This document shows positions 19,459 through 28,117 of a stretch of DNA of 64,000 nucleotides, piece by piece. Below the pieces are notes generated by a model. That model saw only the letters and a list, made by a program, of their open reading frames with translations, ran no database searches and was not told the DNA's origin. Position numbers and translations under genes: made by a program. How positions within the stretch are numbered: the stretch's first letter is position 1; every line of letters begins with the position of its first letter. Where the stretch lies: contig NZ_BMRM01000002.1 in NCBI RefSeq assembly GCF_014648635.1, positions 62,001 to 126,000 of the forward strand, read 5' to 3'. Source of the DNA: Streptomyces cinerochromogenes. Its GTDB lineage: Bacteria > Actinomycetota > Actinomycetes > Streptomycetales > Streptomycetaceae.

Positions 19459-19770
19459 TCAGACCCCCGCCCGCTGCCGCGCCTCCTCCACCAACCGCAC
19501 CGCTTCGGCGACCTGGTCCTCACTGCGCACCACGACCGCGAGGTCGTGCGCGGCCACCAGGATCTGGTCGGCGGCGGCGAACATGCCGGCGTCCGGCATC
19601 TCCCGGGGCTCACGCCCCGGGTCCTCCATCAGCTGGGCCCGCCGGGAGAGTTCCCGGGCCACGGCCAAGGCCTCGGCGGCAGCGCCGCGTTGGAGCCGGC
19701 TCTGCGGTGCCGCCCGCAACCGGTCGGCGAAGTGATCCACTGCTTGGGTCAAGGGCGTCGTATCAACCAC
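19459..19770 (-). CDS. Small conserved-looking hypothetical protein
   Basis: 103 residues from GTG 19770. Predicted all-helical (AVDHFADRLRAAP, AAAEALAVARELSRRAQLME, AADQILVAAHDLAVVVRSEDQVAEAVRLVEEARQRAG). No known domain recognised. Codon bias is normal for the window. It is divergent from the 76-residue gene at 19870, with about 100 bp between. An upstream extension of the frame lacks a ribosome site and would overlap the divergent gene, so it was rejected. Confidence 0.65.
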   Translation of the reverse strand: MVDTTPLTQAVDHFADRLRAAPQSRLQRGAAAEALAVARELSRRAQLMEDPGREPREMPDAGMFAAADQILVAAHDLAVVVRSEDQVAEAVRLVEEARQRAGV

Positions 19771-19869
19771 CAGCCGAGCGTAACCCGCCGCACTGTTGCC
19801 AATACGCGAACGCTCAGGCACGGTGACGTGAAGGACCGGCTTACATCCCCTTTGCGTTCGGAGGCGCCG

Positions 19870-20100
19870 ATGTCCCACGTCTTCTCCGAGGAGACCCACC
19901 GCAATCTGCTCGCCCGCATCCCGCACTGCACCGGTCGTGAGATCTCCGACTGGCTGCGCACCGTCGAAGAAGGCCCGGCGCTCTTCCGCTTCGAGGAGAA
20001 GGTCAGCTGGCTCCGGCACGAGTACGACCTGGCGTACGGCCACGCGAAGGCGATCGTGCACGAGTACGACCTGAGGAGGGCGGCGCGCAAGCTGCTCTGA
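19870..20100 (+). CDS. DUF4287-type small protein
   Basis: 76 residues. The stretch HRNLLARIPHCTGREISDWLRTV and EKVSWLRHEYDLAYGHAKAIVHEYDLRRA matches the short helical DUF4287 type often seen in actinobacteria; function unknown. ATG 19870 follows GTTCGGAGGCGCCG. Ends in a strong hairpin at 20109-20135. Confidence 0.8.
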   Translation: MSHVFSEETHRNLLARIPHCTGREISDWLRTVEEGPALFRFEEKVSWLRHEYDLAYGHAKAIVHEYDLRRAARKLL

Positions 20101-20108
20101 ACGGCACA

Positions 20109-20135
20109 GGGCCCCGGGCGGATCGCCCGGGGCCC
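20109..20135. terminator. Hairpin terminator between convergent genes
   Basis: GGGCCCCGGGCG, loop GAT, CGCCCGGGGCCC: a 12-bp perfect stem 9 bp after the DUF4287-type stop and 79 bp before the stop of the opposing gene. Confidence 0.85.
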
Positions 20136-20213
20136 TGCCGGTGACCGGCGCTCACGCGCCGGTCGTTGTCCCTGACGGCCGTTGTCGCCGGCCGTTGTCG
20201 CCAGTCGTCGTCG

Positions 20214-21074
20214 CTAGTCGTTGCTGCTGAAGATCGCGACCAGCCGCAGCATCTCCACGTAGATCCACACCAGGGTCATGGTGAGGCCGAACGCGGCCAG
20301 CCAGGACTCGTTGCGCGGTGCGCCGTAGGCGATGCCGTCCTCGATCTGCTTGAAGTCGAGGGTGAGGAAGAACGCGCCGAGCAGGATCGCGATGATGCCG
20401 ACGAGCGCGCCGAGCGGCCCGAAGCTGCGCAGTCCGCCGTCCTCGGCGACGCCGAAGGCGACCAGCAGCAGGTTGATCGCCATGACCACCATGAAGGCGA
20501 TCGCGATGGCGATGCCGATGCGGGCGTAGCGCGCGGTGACGCGGATCCAGCCGGCCTTGTAGACCAGCAGGGTGGCACCGGAGACCGCCATGGTGCCGAG
20601 CACGGCCTGGAAGGGCGCGCCGCTCCACCGGCTGTTGAACATCTCGCTGAAGACGCCGAGGAAGACGCCCTCGAAGGCGGCGTACCCCAGGATCAGCGCG
20701 GGGGACGGGGTGCGCTTGAAGCTCTGGACCATCGCCAGGACGAACGCGATGAGCGCGGCGCCGACGGCCAGGCCGTAGCTGGTGCCCGAGACGGGCAGGA
20801 GCGCCCAGGCGAGGACGGCGCCGACGGCGACCGTACCGAGCGTGAGGGCCGAGCGGACGACGACGTCGTCCATGGTCATCCGGTCGGTGGTGGCCGGGGC
20901 CTGCGGCGGGGCGCCGTGCTGGACGTCACCCTGCGCGTACGGGTTCTGCGCGTACGGGTTCTGCGCGTACGGGTTGCCCTGTGCGTACCCGGCCTGCGGT
21001 GCGGTGTTGAAGCCGGCGTAGCCGTTGTCGCGGCTGAACCCCCGTCGCGAGAAGACCGGGTTGCTGCTCCTCAT
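20214..21074 (-). CDS. Bax inhibitor-1/YccA-family membrane protein
   Basis: 286 residues. A cytoplasmic N-terminus of about 65 residues contains three NPYAQ repeats (15-bp DNA repeats at about 20935-20985). Seven hydrophobic segments follow, with the family pattern GYAAFEGVFLGVFSEMFNS, GIIAILLGAFFLTLDFKQIEDG and a final MTLVWIYVEMLRLVAIF. Bacterial BI-1 proteins are pH-sensitive Ca2+ leak channels or stress proteins; the role in Streptomyces is unknown. ATG 21074 follows GGAGTGAA. A 191-bp gap separates it from pobA upstream. Confidence 0.92.
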   Translation of the reverse strand: MRSSNPVFSRRGFSRDNGYAGFNTAPQAGYAQGNPYAQNPYAQNPYAQGDVQHGAPPQAPATTDRMTMDDVVVRSALTLGTVAVGAVLAWALLPVSGTSYGLAVGAALIAFVLAMVQSFKRTPSPALILGYAAFEGVFLGVFSEMFNSRWSGAPFQAVLGTMAVSGATLLVYKAGWIRVTARYARIGIAIAIAFMVVMAINLLLVAFGVAEDGGLRSFGPLGALVGIIAILLGAFFLTLDFKQIEDGIAYGAPRNESWLAAFGLTMTLVWIYVEMLRLVAIFSSND

Positions 21075-21265
21075 TTCACTCCTCCATGGCTGCCGAGCGC
21101 AGCCTTGGCTCAAGAGTAATGGATTGGCAAAGGATCGACCATGATACTTGAGGAGGATCTTTCTCTGTGGATCTTCCCTCGGTGGATCTTTCCCTGTGCC
21201 TCTTTCCCCTGCCGTGCTGCGCAACACGCTACGCGCGGGCCTGATTCCCGGCCACGGGCGGACGG

Positions 21266-22441
21266 CTAACCGAGCGGAAACCCCGTGTACGCCTCGGCCA
21301 GGTCGGTCTCGGCCGCGCGGGAGGAGGCGATCCGTTCCAGCCGGGCGAGCTGGAGGCGGGCGTCGAAGGCGGTGGCGTCCGGGGAGCGGTGCAGCAGGGT
21401 CGTCATGTCGTAGGAGAACCGCTCGGCCTGCCAGACCCGGCGCAGACAGGTCGCGGAGTAGGCGTCGAGGAGGTCCGGGGAGCCGGTCTCCTCCGCGTGG
21501 ACGAGGGCCCGGGCGAGGGTGACGACGTCGCCAACGGCGAGGTTCAGCCCCTTGGCACCGGTGGGCGGGACGATGTGGGCGGCGTCGCCCGCGAGGAAGA
21601 GCCGGCCGTGCCGCATCGGCTCGTGCACGAAGGAGCGCATCGGCGTGACCGACTTCCGGGTGACGGGCCCGCGCTCCAGCCGCCAGCCGTCGTCCGTCTC
21701 GAACCGCCGCTCCAGTTCGTCCCAGATCTCCTCGTCACCCCACTCCTCGGCCTCGGTCCCGGCGGGCACCTGGAGGTAGAGCCGGGAGACGGCCGGCGAC
21801 CGCATGGACAGCAGGGCGAAGCCGCGCTCGTGGCGGGCGTAGACGAGTTCGTCGTGCGAAGGGGGGACGTCGGCGAGGATGCCGAGCCAGGCGTAGGGGT
21901 ACGTCCGCTCGAACACCCGAGAGACGCCGGCCGGGAAGGCCGCGCGGGCCACGCCCCGGAAGCCGTCGCAGCCGACGGCGTAGTCGCACTCCAGTACGTC
22001 TTCGCGCCCCTGGTGCCGGAAGGGGATCCGCGGCCGGTCGCCCTCCGCCCCCTCCACCGCCAGCGCCTCGGCCCCGAACAGCAGCGGGCCGCCCTCCTTC
22101 GACTGGAGCGCGATCAGGTCCTTGCAGACCTCGGTCTGGGCGTAGACGGTCACCGACCGCCCGCCGGTGAGCGCGGGGAAGCCGACGCGGTGCCGGCGCC
22201 GGTCGAACCGCAGCTCGATCCCGTCGTGCCGCAGCCCCTCCCGGTCCATCCGCTCCCCGGCCCCCACGGCCCGCAGCACGTCGACGGTCCCCTGCTCCAG
22301 AATCCCGGCCCGCTGCCGCCGCTCGACGTAGGCACGGTCACGGCTCTCCAGTACGACCGACTCGACACCGGCACGGTGCAGCAGCCGCGCGAGCAGCAGC
22401 CCGGCGGGCCCCGCTCCGATGATCCCGACGGTGGTGCGCAT
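21266..22441 (-). CDS. pobA: 4-hydroxybenzoate 3-monooxygenase
   Basis: 391 residues, close to the 394 of the Pseudomonas enzyme. Flavoprotein that hydroxylates 4-hydroxybenzoate to protocatechuate with NAD(P)H and O2, feeding the beta-ketoadipate pathway. FAD motifs: GAGPAG at about 9-14, and the GD motif in LFLAGDAAHIVPPTGAKGLNLA; CDYAVGCDGFRGVAR is the family DG motif. The gene lies 194 bp downstream of bldA on the same strand. No pca genes are in the window. Confidence 0.93.
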   Translation of the reverse strand: MRTTVGIIGAGPAGLLLARLLHRAGVESVVLESRDRAYVERRQRAGILEQGTVDVLRAVGAGERMDREGLRHDGIELRFDRRRHRVGFPALTGGRSVTVYAQTEVCKDLIALQSKEGGPLLFGAEALAVEGAEGDRPRIPFRHQGREDVLECDYAVGCDGFRGVARAAFPAGVSRVFERTYPYAWLGILADVPPSHDELVYARHERGFALLSMRSPAVSRLYLQVPAGTEAEEWGDEEIWDELERRFETDDGWRLERGPVTRKSVTPMRSFVHEPMRHGRLFLAGDAAHIVPPTGAKGLNLAVGDVVTLARALVHAEETGSPDLLDAYSATCLRRVWQAERFSYDMTTLLHRSPDATAFDARLQLARLERIASSRAAETDLAEAYTGFPLG

Positions 22442-22569
22442 CGGCCGTCCCCTGTCTTCGCCACCCCAGGCCGCGTTCGTCTGGTGAACTTTCCTTCACT
22501 GACGTGGGACGTGAGTTTCGGACCGCACGGGGCACCCTGTCAACGGTCGCGCGGCGGTTCGATGGATTC

Positions 22570-22621
22570 AGGAGGTGACGCCACGAGGTGACGTCAGGAA
22601 GTGGCGTCAGGGAGTGACGTC
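22570..22621. repeat. Four imperfect 13-bp tandem repeats 3' of bldA
   Basis: Units at 22570, 22583, 22596 and 22609 follow the pattern A-G-G-A/G-A/G-G-T-G-A/G-C-G-T/C-C. Two junctions contain the palindrome TGACGTCA or close to it. The array sits 15 bp beyond the 3' end of the tRNA and about 130 bp upstream of pobA. Confidence 0.75.
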
Positions 22622-22635
22622 ATGGGGAGGGAAGG

Positions 22636-22719
22636 TGCCCGGAGCCGGACTTGAACCGGCACGCCCGCGAAGGGGCAGCGAGGTTTAAGCTCGCCGTGTC
22701 TGCATTCCACCATCCGGGC
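22636..22719 (-). tRNA. bldA: tRNA-Leu(UAA), the developmental tRNA gene bldA
   Basis: 84 nt without CCA. The 7-bp acceptor stem GCCCGGA/UCCGGGC with discriminator A, the 5-bp anticodon stem GCGAG/CUCGC with loop CUUAAAC, the long class II variable arm and T-arm GCCGG-UUCAAGU-CCGGC all form. The anticodon UAA is at 22687-22685 (minus strand). The encoded 3' end is CCT, so CCA is added after transcription. This is the only tRNA for UUA in Streptomyces; loss blocks aerial growth and antibiotic production. Position next to pobA agrees with what I recall for S. coelicolor bldA. Confidence 0.97.
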
Positions 22720-23110
22720 AGGCCATGGGCTCCGCTTCGAGGTTCGAGCCTATCGGGACCCATCCCCCGAACAGCGGACGGGTGGACCGATGTTGTCTTA
22801 TTTTATTGACGTCTGAGGGTGCATCAGCCGACGGAACGCGCCATCCGCACTTGCCAATAGCCTGACGCGACGGCTTTGCGCGCGTACGTGAAATGACGGA
22901 ATTTCACCGTCCGAACGAGGGCGTTCCACCTGTTCTCCGGACGGCGGGAGTCAGGGTCGCCCGTCCTCCCCAGGTATGACACCGGGCCGCCCCGTCCGAC
23001 CCGAGTCCCCCTCCGGAACCGGAACAGCGACTGACTCCACGCGTGCTGCGCGCCGGGACGATGGATCCGTCCCCCACGAACAGACGTCGTACCGACAGGA
23101 GCCTCCTCCC
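22720..23110. promoter_or_regulatory. bldA promoter region and leader of the ABC operon
   Basis: On the minus strand TAGGCT (complement of 22747-22752) is a plausible bldA -10 box, which would give a leader of about 20 nt; no good -35 is seen. The stretch 22795-22815 is unusually A+T rich for the window. No gene fits here: the frame open from 22976 into the ABC gene is upstream read-through. Confidence 0.4.
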
Positions 23111-23881
23111 GTGACCACCACACCCACCGCCGGCCGGACCACCGCCGTGGCCGCACGCGCCACGGAGCTGTCGAAGATCTACGGGCAGGGTGAGACCCGG
23201 GTGGTCGCCCTGGACCGGGTCTCCGTCGACTTCCGGACCGCCGAGTTCACCGCGATCATGGGGCCGTCCGGCTCCGGCAAGTCCACGCTGATGCACTGCG
23301 TGGCCGGACTGGACACCTTCTCCTCCGGGTCCGTCCGGATCGGGGACACCGAGCTGGGGTCCCTGAAGGACAAGCAGCTCACCAAGTTGCGCCGGGACAA
23401 GATCGGCTTCATCTTCCAGGCGTTCAACCTGCTGCCCACGCTGACCGCCCTGGAGAACATCACCCTCCCGATGGACATCGCCGGGCGGAAGCCGGACAAG
23501 GCGTGGCTGGACCGGGTCATCGAGATGGTCGGGCTGTCCGGGCGGCTCGGCCACCGGCCCTCGCAGCTCTCCGGCGGCCAGCAGCAGCGCGTCGCCGTCG
23601 CCCGCGCCCTGGCCTCCCGGCCCGAGATCATCTTCGGTGACGAGCCGACCGGGAACCTGGACTCCCGCTCCGGCGCCGAGGTCCTCGGCTTCCTGCGCAA
23701 CTCCGTGCGCGAGCTGGGGCAGACCGTCGTCATGGTCACGCACGACCCGGTGGCCGCCGCCTACGCGGACCGCGTCATCTTCCTGGCCGACGGGCGGATC
23801 GTCGACGAGATGTACGGCCCGACGGCCGACTCCGTCCTCGACACCATGAAGCAGTTCGACGCGAAGGGCCGTACCAGCTGA
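23111..23881 (+). CDS. MacB/LolD-type ABC transporter ATP-binding protein
   Basis: 256 residues. Walker A GPSGSGKST at about 51-59, Q-loop in FIFQAFNLLPTLTALENI, signature LSGGQQQR, Walker B IIFGDEPTGNLDSR and the switch His in VMVTHDP. The MacB/FtsE subfamily is clear from FQAFNLLPTLTALEN. GTG 23111 is used, with AGGAG upstream; the frame before it is shadow. Its TGA overlaps the ATG of the permease by one base, so the two form one exporter. Closely related to the ATPase at 58554-59342. Confidence 0.93.
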   Translation: MTTTPTAGRTTAVAARATELSKIYGQGETRVVALDRVSVDFRTAEFTAIMGPSGSGKSTLMHCVAGLDTFSSGSVRIGDTELGSLKDKQLTKLRRDKIGFIFQAFNLLPTLTALENITLPMDIAGRKPDKAWLDRVIEMVGLSGRLGHRPSQLSGGQQQRVAVARALASRPEIIFGDEPTGNLDSRSGAEVLGFLRNSVRELGQTVVMVTHDPVAAAYADRVIFLADGRIVDEMYGPTADSVLDTMKQFDAKGRTS

Positions 23882-26409
23882 TGTTCCGCACCGCCCTGCG
23901 CAACGTCCTCGCGCACAAGGCCCGGCTCCTGATGACCGTGCTCGCCGTCATGCTCGGCGTGGCGTTCGTCTCCGGGACGCTGGTCTTCACCAACACCATC
24001 TCCGACGCCTACCAGAAGAGTTCGGCCAAGGGATTCGACCGGGTCGACGTCGCCGTACGGCCCGAGTACCAGGACTCCGAGGGCGACAAGGTCGGCACGA
24101 CGCCCCGGCTGACCCGGGCCCTGCTCGACAAGGCCGCCAAGGTCCCCGGCGCCGCCTCCGCCACCGGTGTCGTCACCGGCTTCACCGCCCTCGCCGACAA
24201 GGACGGCAAGCTCGTCGGCGGCGACTGGCAGTCCGCCGGCGGCAACTACTGGGGCACCGAGGACCCGCGTTACCCGCTGGTCAGCGGCCACGCCCCGCGT
24301 GGCAGCCACGAGGTGGCGATCGACTCGGCGACCGCGCAGCGGGCCGGCTACCGGGTCGGCGACACCGTGCGCCTCTCCGTCGACGGCCCGGTCCTCACGC
24401 CCACCGTCAGCGGCATCTTCACCACCGACGACGGCAACGTCGCCGCCGGCGGCAGCCTCACCCTGTTCGACACGGCGACCGCGCAGTCCCTGTTCGGCAA
24501 GAAGGGCACGTACGACGAGATCGACGTGCAGGCCGCGCCCGGCACCGGCCAGGCGGCGCTCAAGGCCGAGCTGGACAAGGCCCTGCCCGCGAAGCTGGTG
24601 GACACCACCACCGGCCGGCAGCTCGCCGACGACCAGGCCGAGGCGATCTCCTCCTCGATGAGCGGCCTGAAGCAGGGCCTGCTGGTGTTCGCCGGCATCG
24701 CCCTGTTCGTCGGGACGTTCATCATCGCCAACACCTTCACCATGCTGGTCGCCCAGCGCACCCGCGAACTGGCCCTGCTGCGGGCCGTCGGCGCCTCCCG
24801 CCGCCAGGTCACCCGCTCGGTGCTCCTGGAGGCCTTCGCGGTCGGCGCGGTCGCCGGCGTGGCCGGCCTCGCCGCCGGTGTCGGCATCGGCGCGGGCCTG
24901 CGCTCCCTGCTGGGCTCCTTCGGCGCGAGCGTCCCCGACGGACCGCTGGTGATCAGCCCCGGCACGGTGGTCACCGCCCTCGCGGTCGGCATCCTCATCA
25001 CCATGCTGGCCGCCTGGCTGCCCGGCCGCCGGGCCGCGAAGATCCCGCCGGTCGCGGCGATGAGCAGCGTGCACGCCCAGGCCACGGCCAAGTCGCTGGT
25101 GCTGCGCAACACCCTGGGCTCGCTGTTCGCGGCGGCGGGCGTCGCGACGGTCCTGGCCGGCACGAGGATGGACGCCGACACCGGCCAGGGCGTGATGGGC
25201 ATCGGCGCGGTCCTGCTCATCATCGGCGTGTTCATCCTGACCCCGCTGCTGTCCCGCCCGCTGATCGCCGCCGCCGCGCCGGTGCTGCGCGCCTTCGGGG
25301 TGTCGGGCAAGCTGGCCCGGCAGAACTCGGTGCGCAACCCGCGCCGTACCGCGGCCACCGCCTCCGCGCTGATGATCGGCCTGACCCTGATCACCGGCAT
25401 GACGGTGATGGCGGGCAGCCTGCAGCAGTCCATCGACAAGATGGCCAGCTCGGCGATCCGCGCCGACTACGTCGTCTCGATGGCCAACCGCGGCCCGCTC
25501 TCCCCCGAGGTGGAGAAGAAGCTCGCCGCCGCCGACGGGGTCACCGCCAGCAGCCCGCTGCGCAACGGCGAGTCCCGCATCGACGGCGGCACGCAGTACC
25601 TGACCGGTGTCGACGGCGCGGCCATCGGCAAGCTGACCGACCTGAAGGTGACCGACGGCTCCTTCACGGTGGGCGGCACGCGGGTCGTCGTGGACGAGGA
25701 CCGGGCCGAGCAGCACGGCTGGAAGGCCGGCTCGCGGTTCACCGCGCACTTCGAGGACGGCAAGGCGGCGCGGCTGACGGTCGCGGGGGTCTACGAGGGC
25801 AACGACATGCTCAACGGGATCATCCTCGACAACAAGGTCCTCACCCCGCACCTGACCGACCCGGCCGACATGCAGGTCATGGTCAAGACCGCCGCCGGCG
25901 CCTCCGACGCGGTCAAGGACCGGCTGGAGAAGACCCTCGGCACCAACCCGGCGATCAAGGTCCAGGACAAGCAGGACATCTCCAACGAGATCGCGCAGAT
26001 GTTCACGCTGATGCTGAACATGGTCTACGGCCTGCTCGGCATGGCGGTGATCGTCGCGGTGCTCGGCGTGATCAACACGCTGGCCATGTCCGTCTTCGAG
26101 CGGGCGCAGGAGATCGGCATGCTGCGCGCGATCGGCCTGGACCGTCGTTCGGTCAAGCGGATGGTCCGCCTGGAGTCCCTGGTGATCTCCCTGTTCGGCG
26201 GGGTGCTGGGCATCGGCCTGGGCGTGTTCTTCGGCTGGGCGGCCGGCGAGCTGCTGGGCACCAAGATGCCGACGTACGAGCTGGTGCTGCCCTGGGGCCG
26301 GATGGCGGTGTTCCTGCTGCTGGCGGGCGTGGTCGGCGTCCTGGCCGCGCTGTGGCCGGCCCGCCGCGCGGCCCGGCTGAACATGCTGACGGCCATCAAG
26401 GCCGAGTAG
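23881..26409 (+). CDS. FtsX/MacB-type ABC transporter permease
   Basis: 842 residues, with two FtsX-like permease cores. An N-terminal helix (about 15-38) precedes a large external domain; membrane clusters lie at about 260-390 (FIIANTFTMLVAQRTRELALLRAVGASRRQV), 420-470, and 720-835 (VIVAVLGVINTLAMSVFERAQEIGMLRAIGLDRRSVKRM). The ELALLRAVGAS and EIGMLRAIGLD coupling helices are the family hallmark. Such exporters move lipoproteins, peptides or drugs, or signal mechanically; the substrate is unknown. Same order as the pair at 55978-59342, which it resembles. Confidence 0.92.
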   Translation: MFRTALRNVLAHKARLLMTVLAVMLGVAFVSGTLVFTNTISDAYQKSSAKGFDRVDVAVRPEYQDSEGDKVGTTPRLTRALLDKAAKVPGAASATGVVTGFTALADKDGKLVGGDWQSAGGNYWGTEDPRYPLVSGHAPRGSHEVAIDSATAQRAGYRVGDTVRLSVDGPVLTPTVSGIFTTDDGNVAAGGSLTLFDTATAQSLFGKKGTYDEIDVQAAPGTGQAALKAELDKALPAKLVDTTTGRQLADDQAEAISSSMSGLKQGLLVFAGIALFVGTFIIANTFTMLVAQRTRELALLRAVGASRRQVTRSVLLEAFAVGAVAGVAGLAAGVGIGAGLRSLLGSFGASVPDGPLVISPGTVVTALAVGILITMLAAWLPGRRAAKIPPVAAMSSVHAQATAKSLVLRNTLGSLFAAAGVATVLAGTRMDADTGQGVMGIGAVLLIIGVFILTPLLSRPLIAAAAPVLRAFGVSGKLARQNSVRNPRRTAATASALMIGLTLITGMTVMAGSLQQSIDKMASSAIRADYVVSMANRGPLSPEVEKKLAAADGVTASSPLRNGESRIDGGTQYLTGVDGAAIGKLTDLKVTDGSFTVGGTRVVVDEDRAEQHGWKAGSRFTAHFEDGKAARLTVAGVYEGNDMLNGIILDNKVLTPHLTDPADMQVMVKTAAGASDAVKDRLEKTLGTNPAIKVQDKQDISNEIAQMFTLMLNMVYGLLGMAVIVAVLGVINTLAMSVFERAQEIGMLRAIGLDRRSVKRMVRLESLVISLFGGVLGIGLGVFFGWAAGELLGTKMPTYELVLPWGRMAVFLLLAGVVGVLAALWPARRAARLNMLTAIKAE

Positions 26410-26446
26410 GCGCAGCAGAGCGCGCAGACGGTCGTACGACGGTGAA

Positions 26447-26471
26447 GGGGGCCCCTCGGGAAGGGGCCCCC
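26447..26471. terminator. Hairpin terminator between ABC permease and cfa
   Basis: GGGGGCCCCT and AGGGGCCCCC with a 5-base loop, 37 bp past the permease stop and 46 bp before the end of the leftward cfa gene; probably serves both. Confidence 0.85.
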
Positions 26472-26517
26472 TCTGTCGTACCGCCGGCAGCCGTGGCCCC
26501 GGCAGCCGTGCCGCCGG

Positions 26518-27810
26518 TCAGCCGTGCCAGGTGCGCGGCCGCAGCGGGAGGCCGGAGGCGCCGGACTCCGGGGTGCGGATCGCGAGGACCTGGTTGACGC
26601 CGATGCGGTTGCGTTCGAAGGCGAGCGCGCAGGCGGCCATGTACAGCAGCCAGACCCGGGCCCGGCCCGGACCGGTGAGCCGGACCGCGCGGTCCCAGTC
26701 GGCCTCCAGGTTGGTGACCCAGCGGCGCAGGGTGCGGGCGTAGTGCTCGCGGATGGACTCCACGTCCCGGACCTCGAAACCGGCCCGTTCCAGCTGGGTG
26801 ACGGTGGAGCCGACGGGGGCCAGTTCGCCGTCCGGGAAGACGTAGGAGTCGATGAACGCGTCGACCTCGTACGCCGACTCGTCGGTCTGCGGGCGACGGG
26901 CGATCTGGTGGTTGAGCAGCCGGCCGCCGGGCTTCAGCAGGCTGTGCAGCCGGCGGGCGTACTCCAGGTACCGTTCGGCGCCGACGTGTTCGGCCATGCC
27001 GATGGAGGAGATCGCGTCGAAGGGGCCGTCCGTGACGTCCCGGTAGTCCTGGACCCTGATCTCCACCCGGTCGGTCAGTCCCTCGTCGGCGACGCGCTTG
27101 CGGGCGTACGCCGCCTGCTCCTGGGACAGCGTGACGCCGACGACGCTCACGCCGTGCTCGCGGGCCGCGTGGATGGCCATGGAGCCCCAGCCGCAGCCGA
27201 CGTCCAGCAGCCGCTGACCCTCCTTCAGGCCGAGCTTGGCGCAGACGAGTTCGAGCTTGTCGCGCTGGGCGGTCTCCAGGGTTCCGGCGTCCTCCCAGTA
27301 GGCGCAGGAGTAGACCATGGACGGGCCGAGGACGATCTCGTAGAAGTCGTTGCCGACGTCGTAGTGGTGGCTGATGGCCCGCTTGTCCGTGCGGCGCGTG
27401 TGCAGGCGCCGGCGGGGCCTGCGGATCTCCTCGCGCGGCGGGGCGGGCGGGACCGGCGGCCCGGCCAGTTTCAGCAGCTCGCGGGCGGCGGCCCGGACGC
27501 CGGGGTCGCGCACGGCCTGCCCGAGGCTGCGGGCGTCCTCGCCGCGCTCCCAGACGAGGCCCGCCATCAGGTCGAGCGTCGTGTACAGGTCGCCCTCGAT
27601 GTCCAGGTCACCGGAGACCCAGGCGCGGGCGAGGCCCAGTTCGCCCGGTTTGAACAGCATGCGGCGCAGGGCGCGGCGGTTGCGCACGACGAGCGCCGGC
27701 GCGTCGGGCGGCCCGGCCTGTGATCCGTCCCAGGCCTTCAAGCGCACCGGGAGCGGGGCCCCCAGCATCTGCTCGGCAAGACTCCTCAGCCGCTGCGCGG
27801 CTTCGGCCAT
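26518..27810 (-). CDS. cfa: Cyclopropane-fatty-acyl-phospholipid synthase family methyltransferase
   Basis: 430 residues. Transfers a methylene from AdoMet to the double bond of membrane acyl chains. The N-terminal lipid-binding domain (about 1-140) leads to ISHHYDVGNDFYEIVLGPSMVYSCAYW, the family signature, then AdoMet motif LLDVGCGWGSMAIHAA and SIGMAEHVG. The last part (RRWVTNLEADWDRAV...LLYMAACALAFERNRIGVNQVL) is typical. ATG 27810 follows GGAGGTGTGCGCC. Divergent from a secreted protein gene; alone in its transcription unit. Confidence 0.9.
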   Translation of the reverse strand: MAEAAQRLRSLAEQMLGAPLPVRLKAWDGSQAGPPDAPALVVRNRRALRRMLFKPGELGLARAWVSGDLDIEGDLYTTLDLMAGLVWERGEDARSLGQAVRDPGVRAAARELLKLAGPPVPPAPPREEIRRPRRRLHTRRTDKRAISHHYDVGNDFYEIVLGPSMVYSCAYWEDAGTLETAQRDKLELVCAKLGLKEGQRLLDVGCGWGSMAIHAAREHGVSVVGVTLSQEQAAYARKRVADEGLTDRVEIRVQDYRDVTDGPFDAISSIGMAEHVGAERYLEYARRLHSLLKPGGRLLNHQIARRPQTDESAYEVDAFIDSYVFPDGELAPVGSTVTQLERAGFEVRDVESIREHYARTLRRWVTNLEADWDRAVRLTGPGRARVWLLYMAACALAFERNRIGVNQVLAIRTPESGASGLPLRPRTWHG

Positions 27811-28117
27811 GGCGCACACCTCCGTCTTGAGACGTCTGACACCGTCCACCGGAAAACGATCGCCTACGCCGATGTCATTCCCCTCCGTATCCGGATGCCG
27901 ACACTCCGCGGCCGTGCGGACCGGACGTCGCGGCCGGATCACCCGTGCGGCGGGGGCGGGCGGGAGGACGAAAGGGGCGCGGAATTGTGCGGCGCACCCC
28001 GGGTCCGGTCAAGCCCCGAGTCCGCGTGCCACGGGAAGCCGGGGCATGACCCGCCCCCGGGCCCCGGGTCGTAATGGAGACATCCCCACTCCCCCTCTCC
28101 CAAGGATGTGCATCCCG
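27811..28117. other. 307-bp divergent promoter region (cfa / secreted protein)
   Basis: I see no gene, tRNA or strong hairpin. A GGGGCGCGGAATTGTGCGGC stretch near 27974-27993 and GC-rich imperfect repeats near 28040-28070 are the only features; promoters are not obvious. Confidence 0.4.

Noticed and set aside
20935..20985. Tandem 15-bp repeats considered as a CRISPR or operator
   Set aside because: They encode NPYAQ in frame inside the Bax-inhibitor-like gene; no spacers.
22976..23110. N-terminal extension of the first ABC ATPase
   Set aside because: The added residues are not family-like; GTG 23111 has a ribosome site and aligns with the second ATPase.
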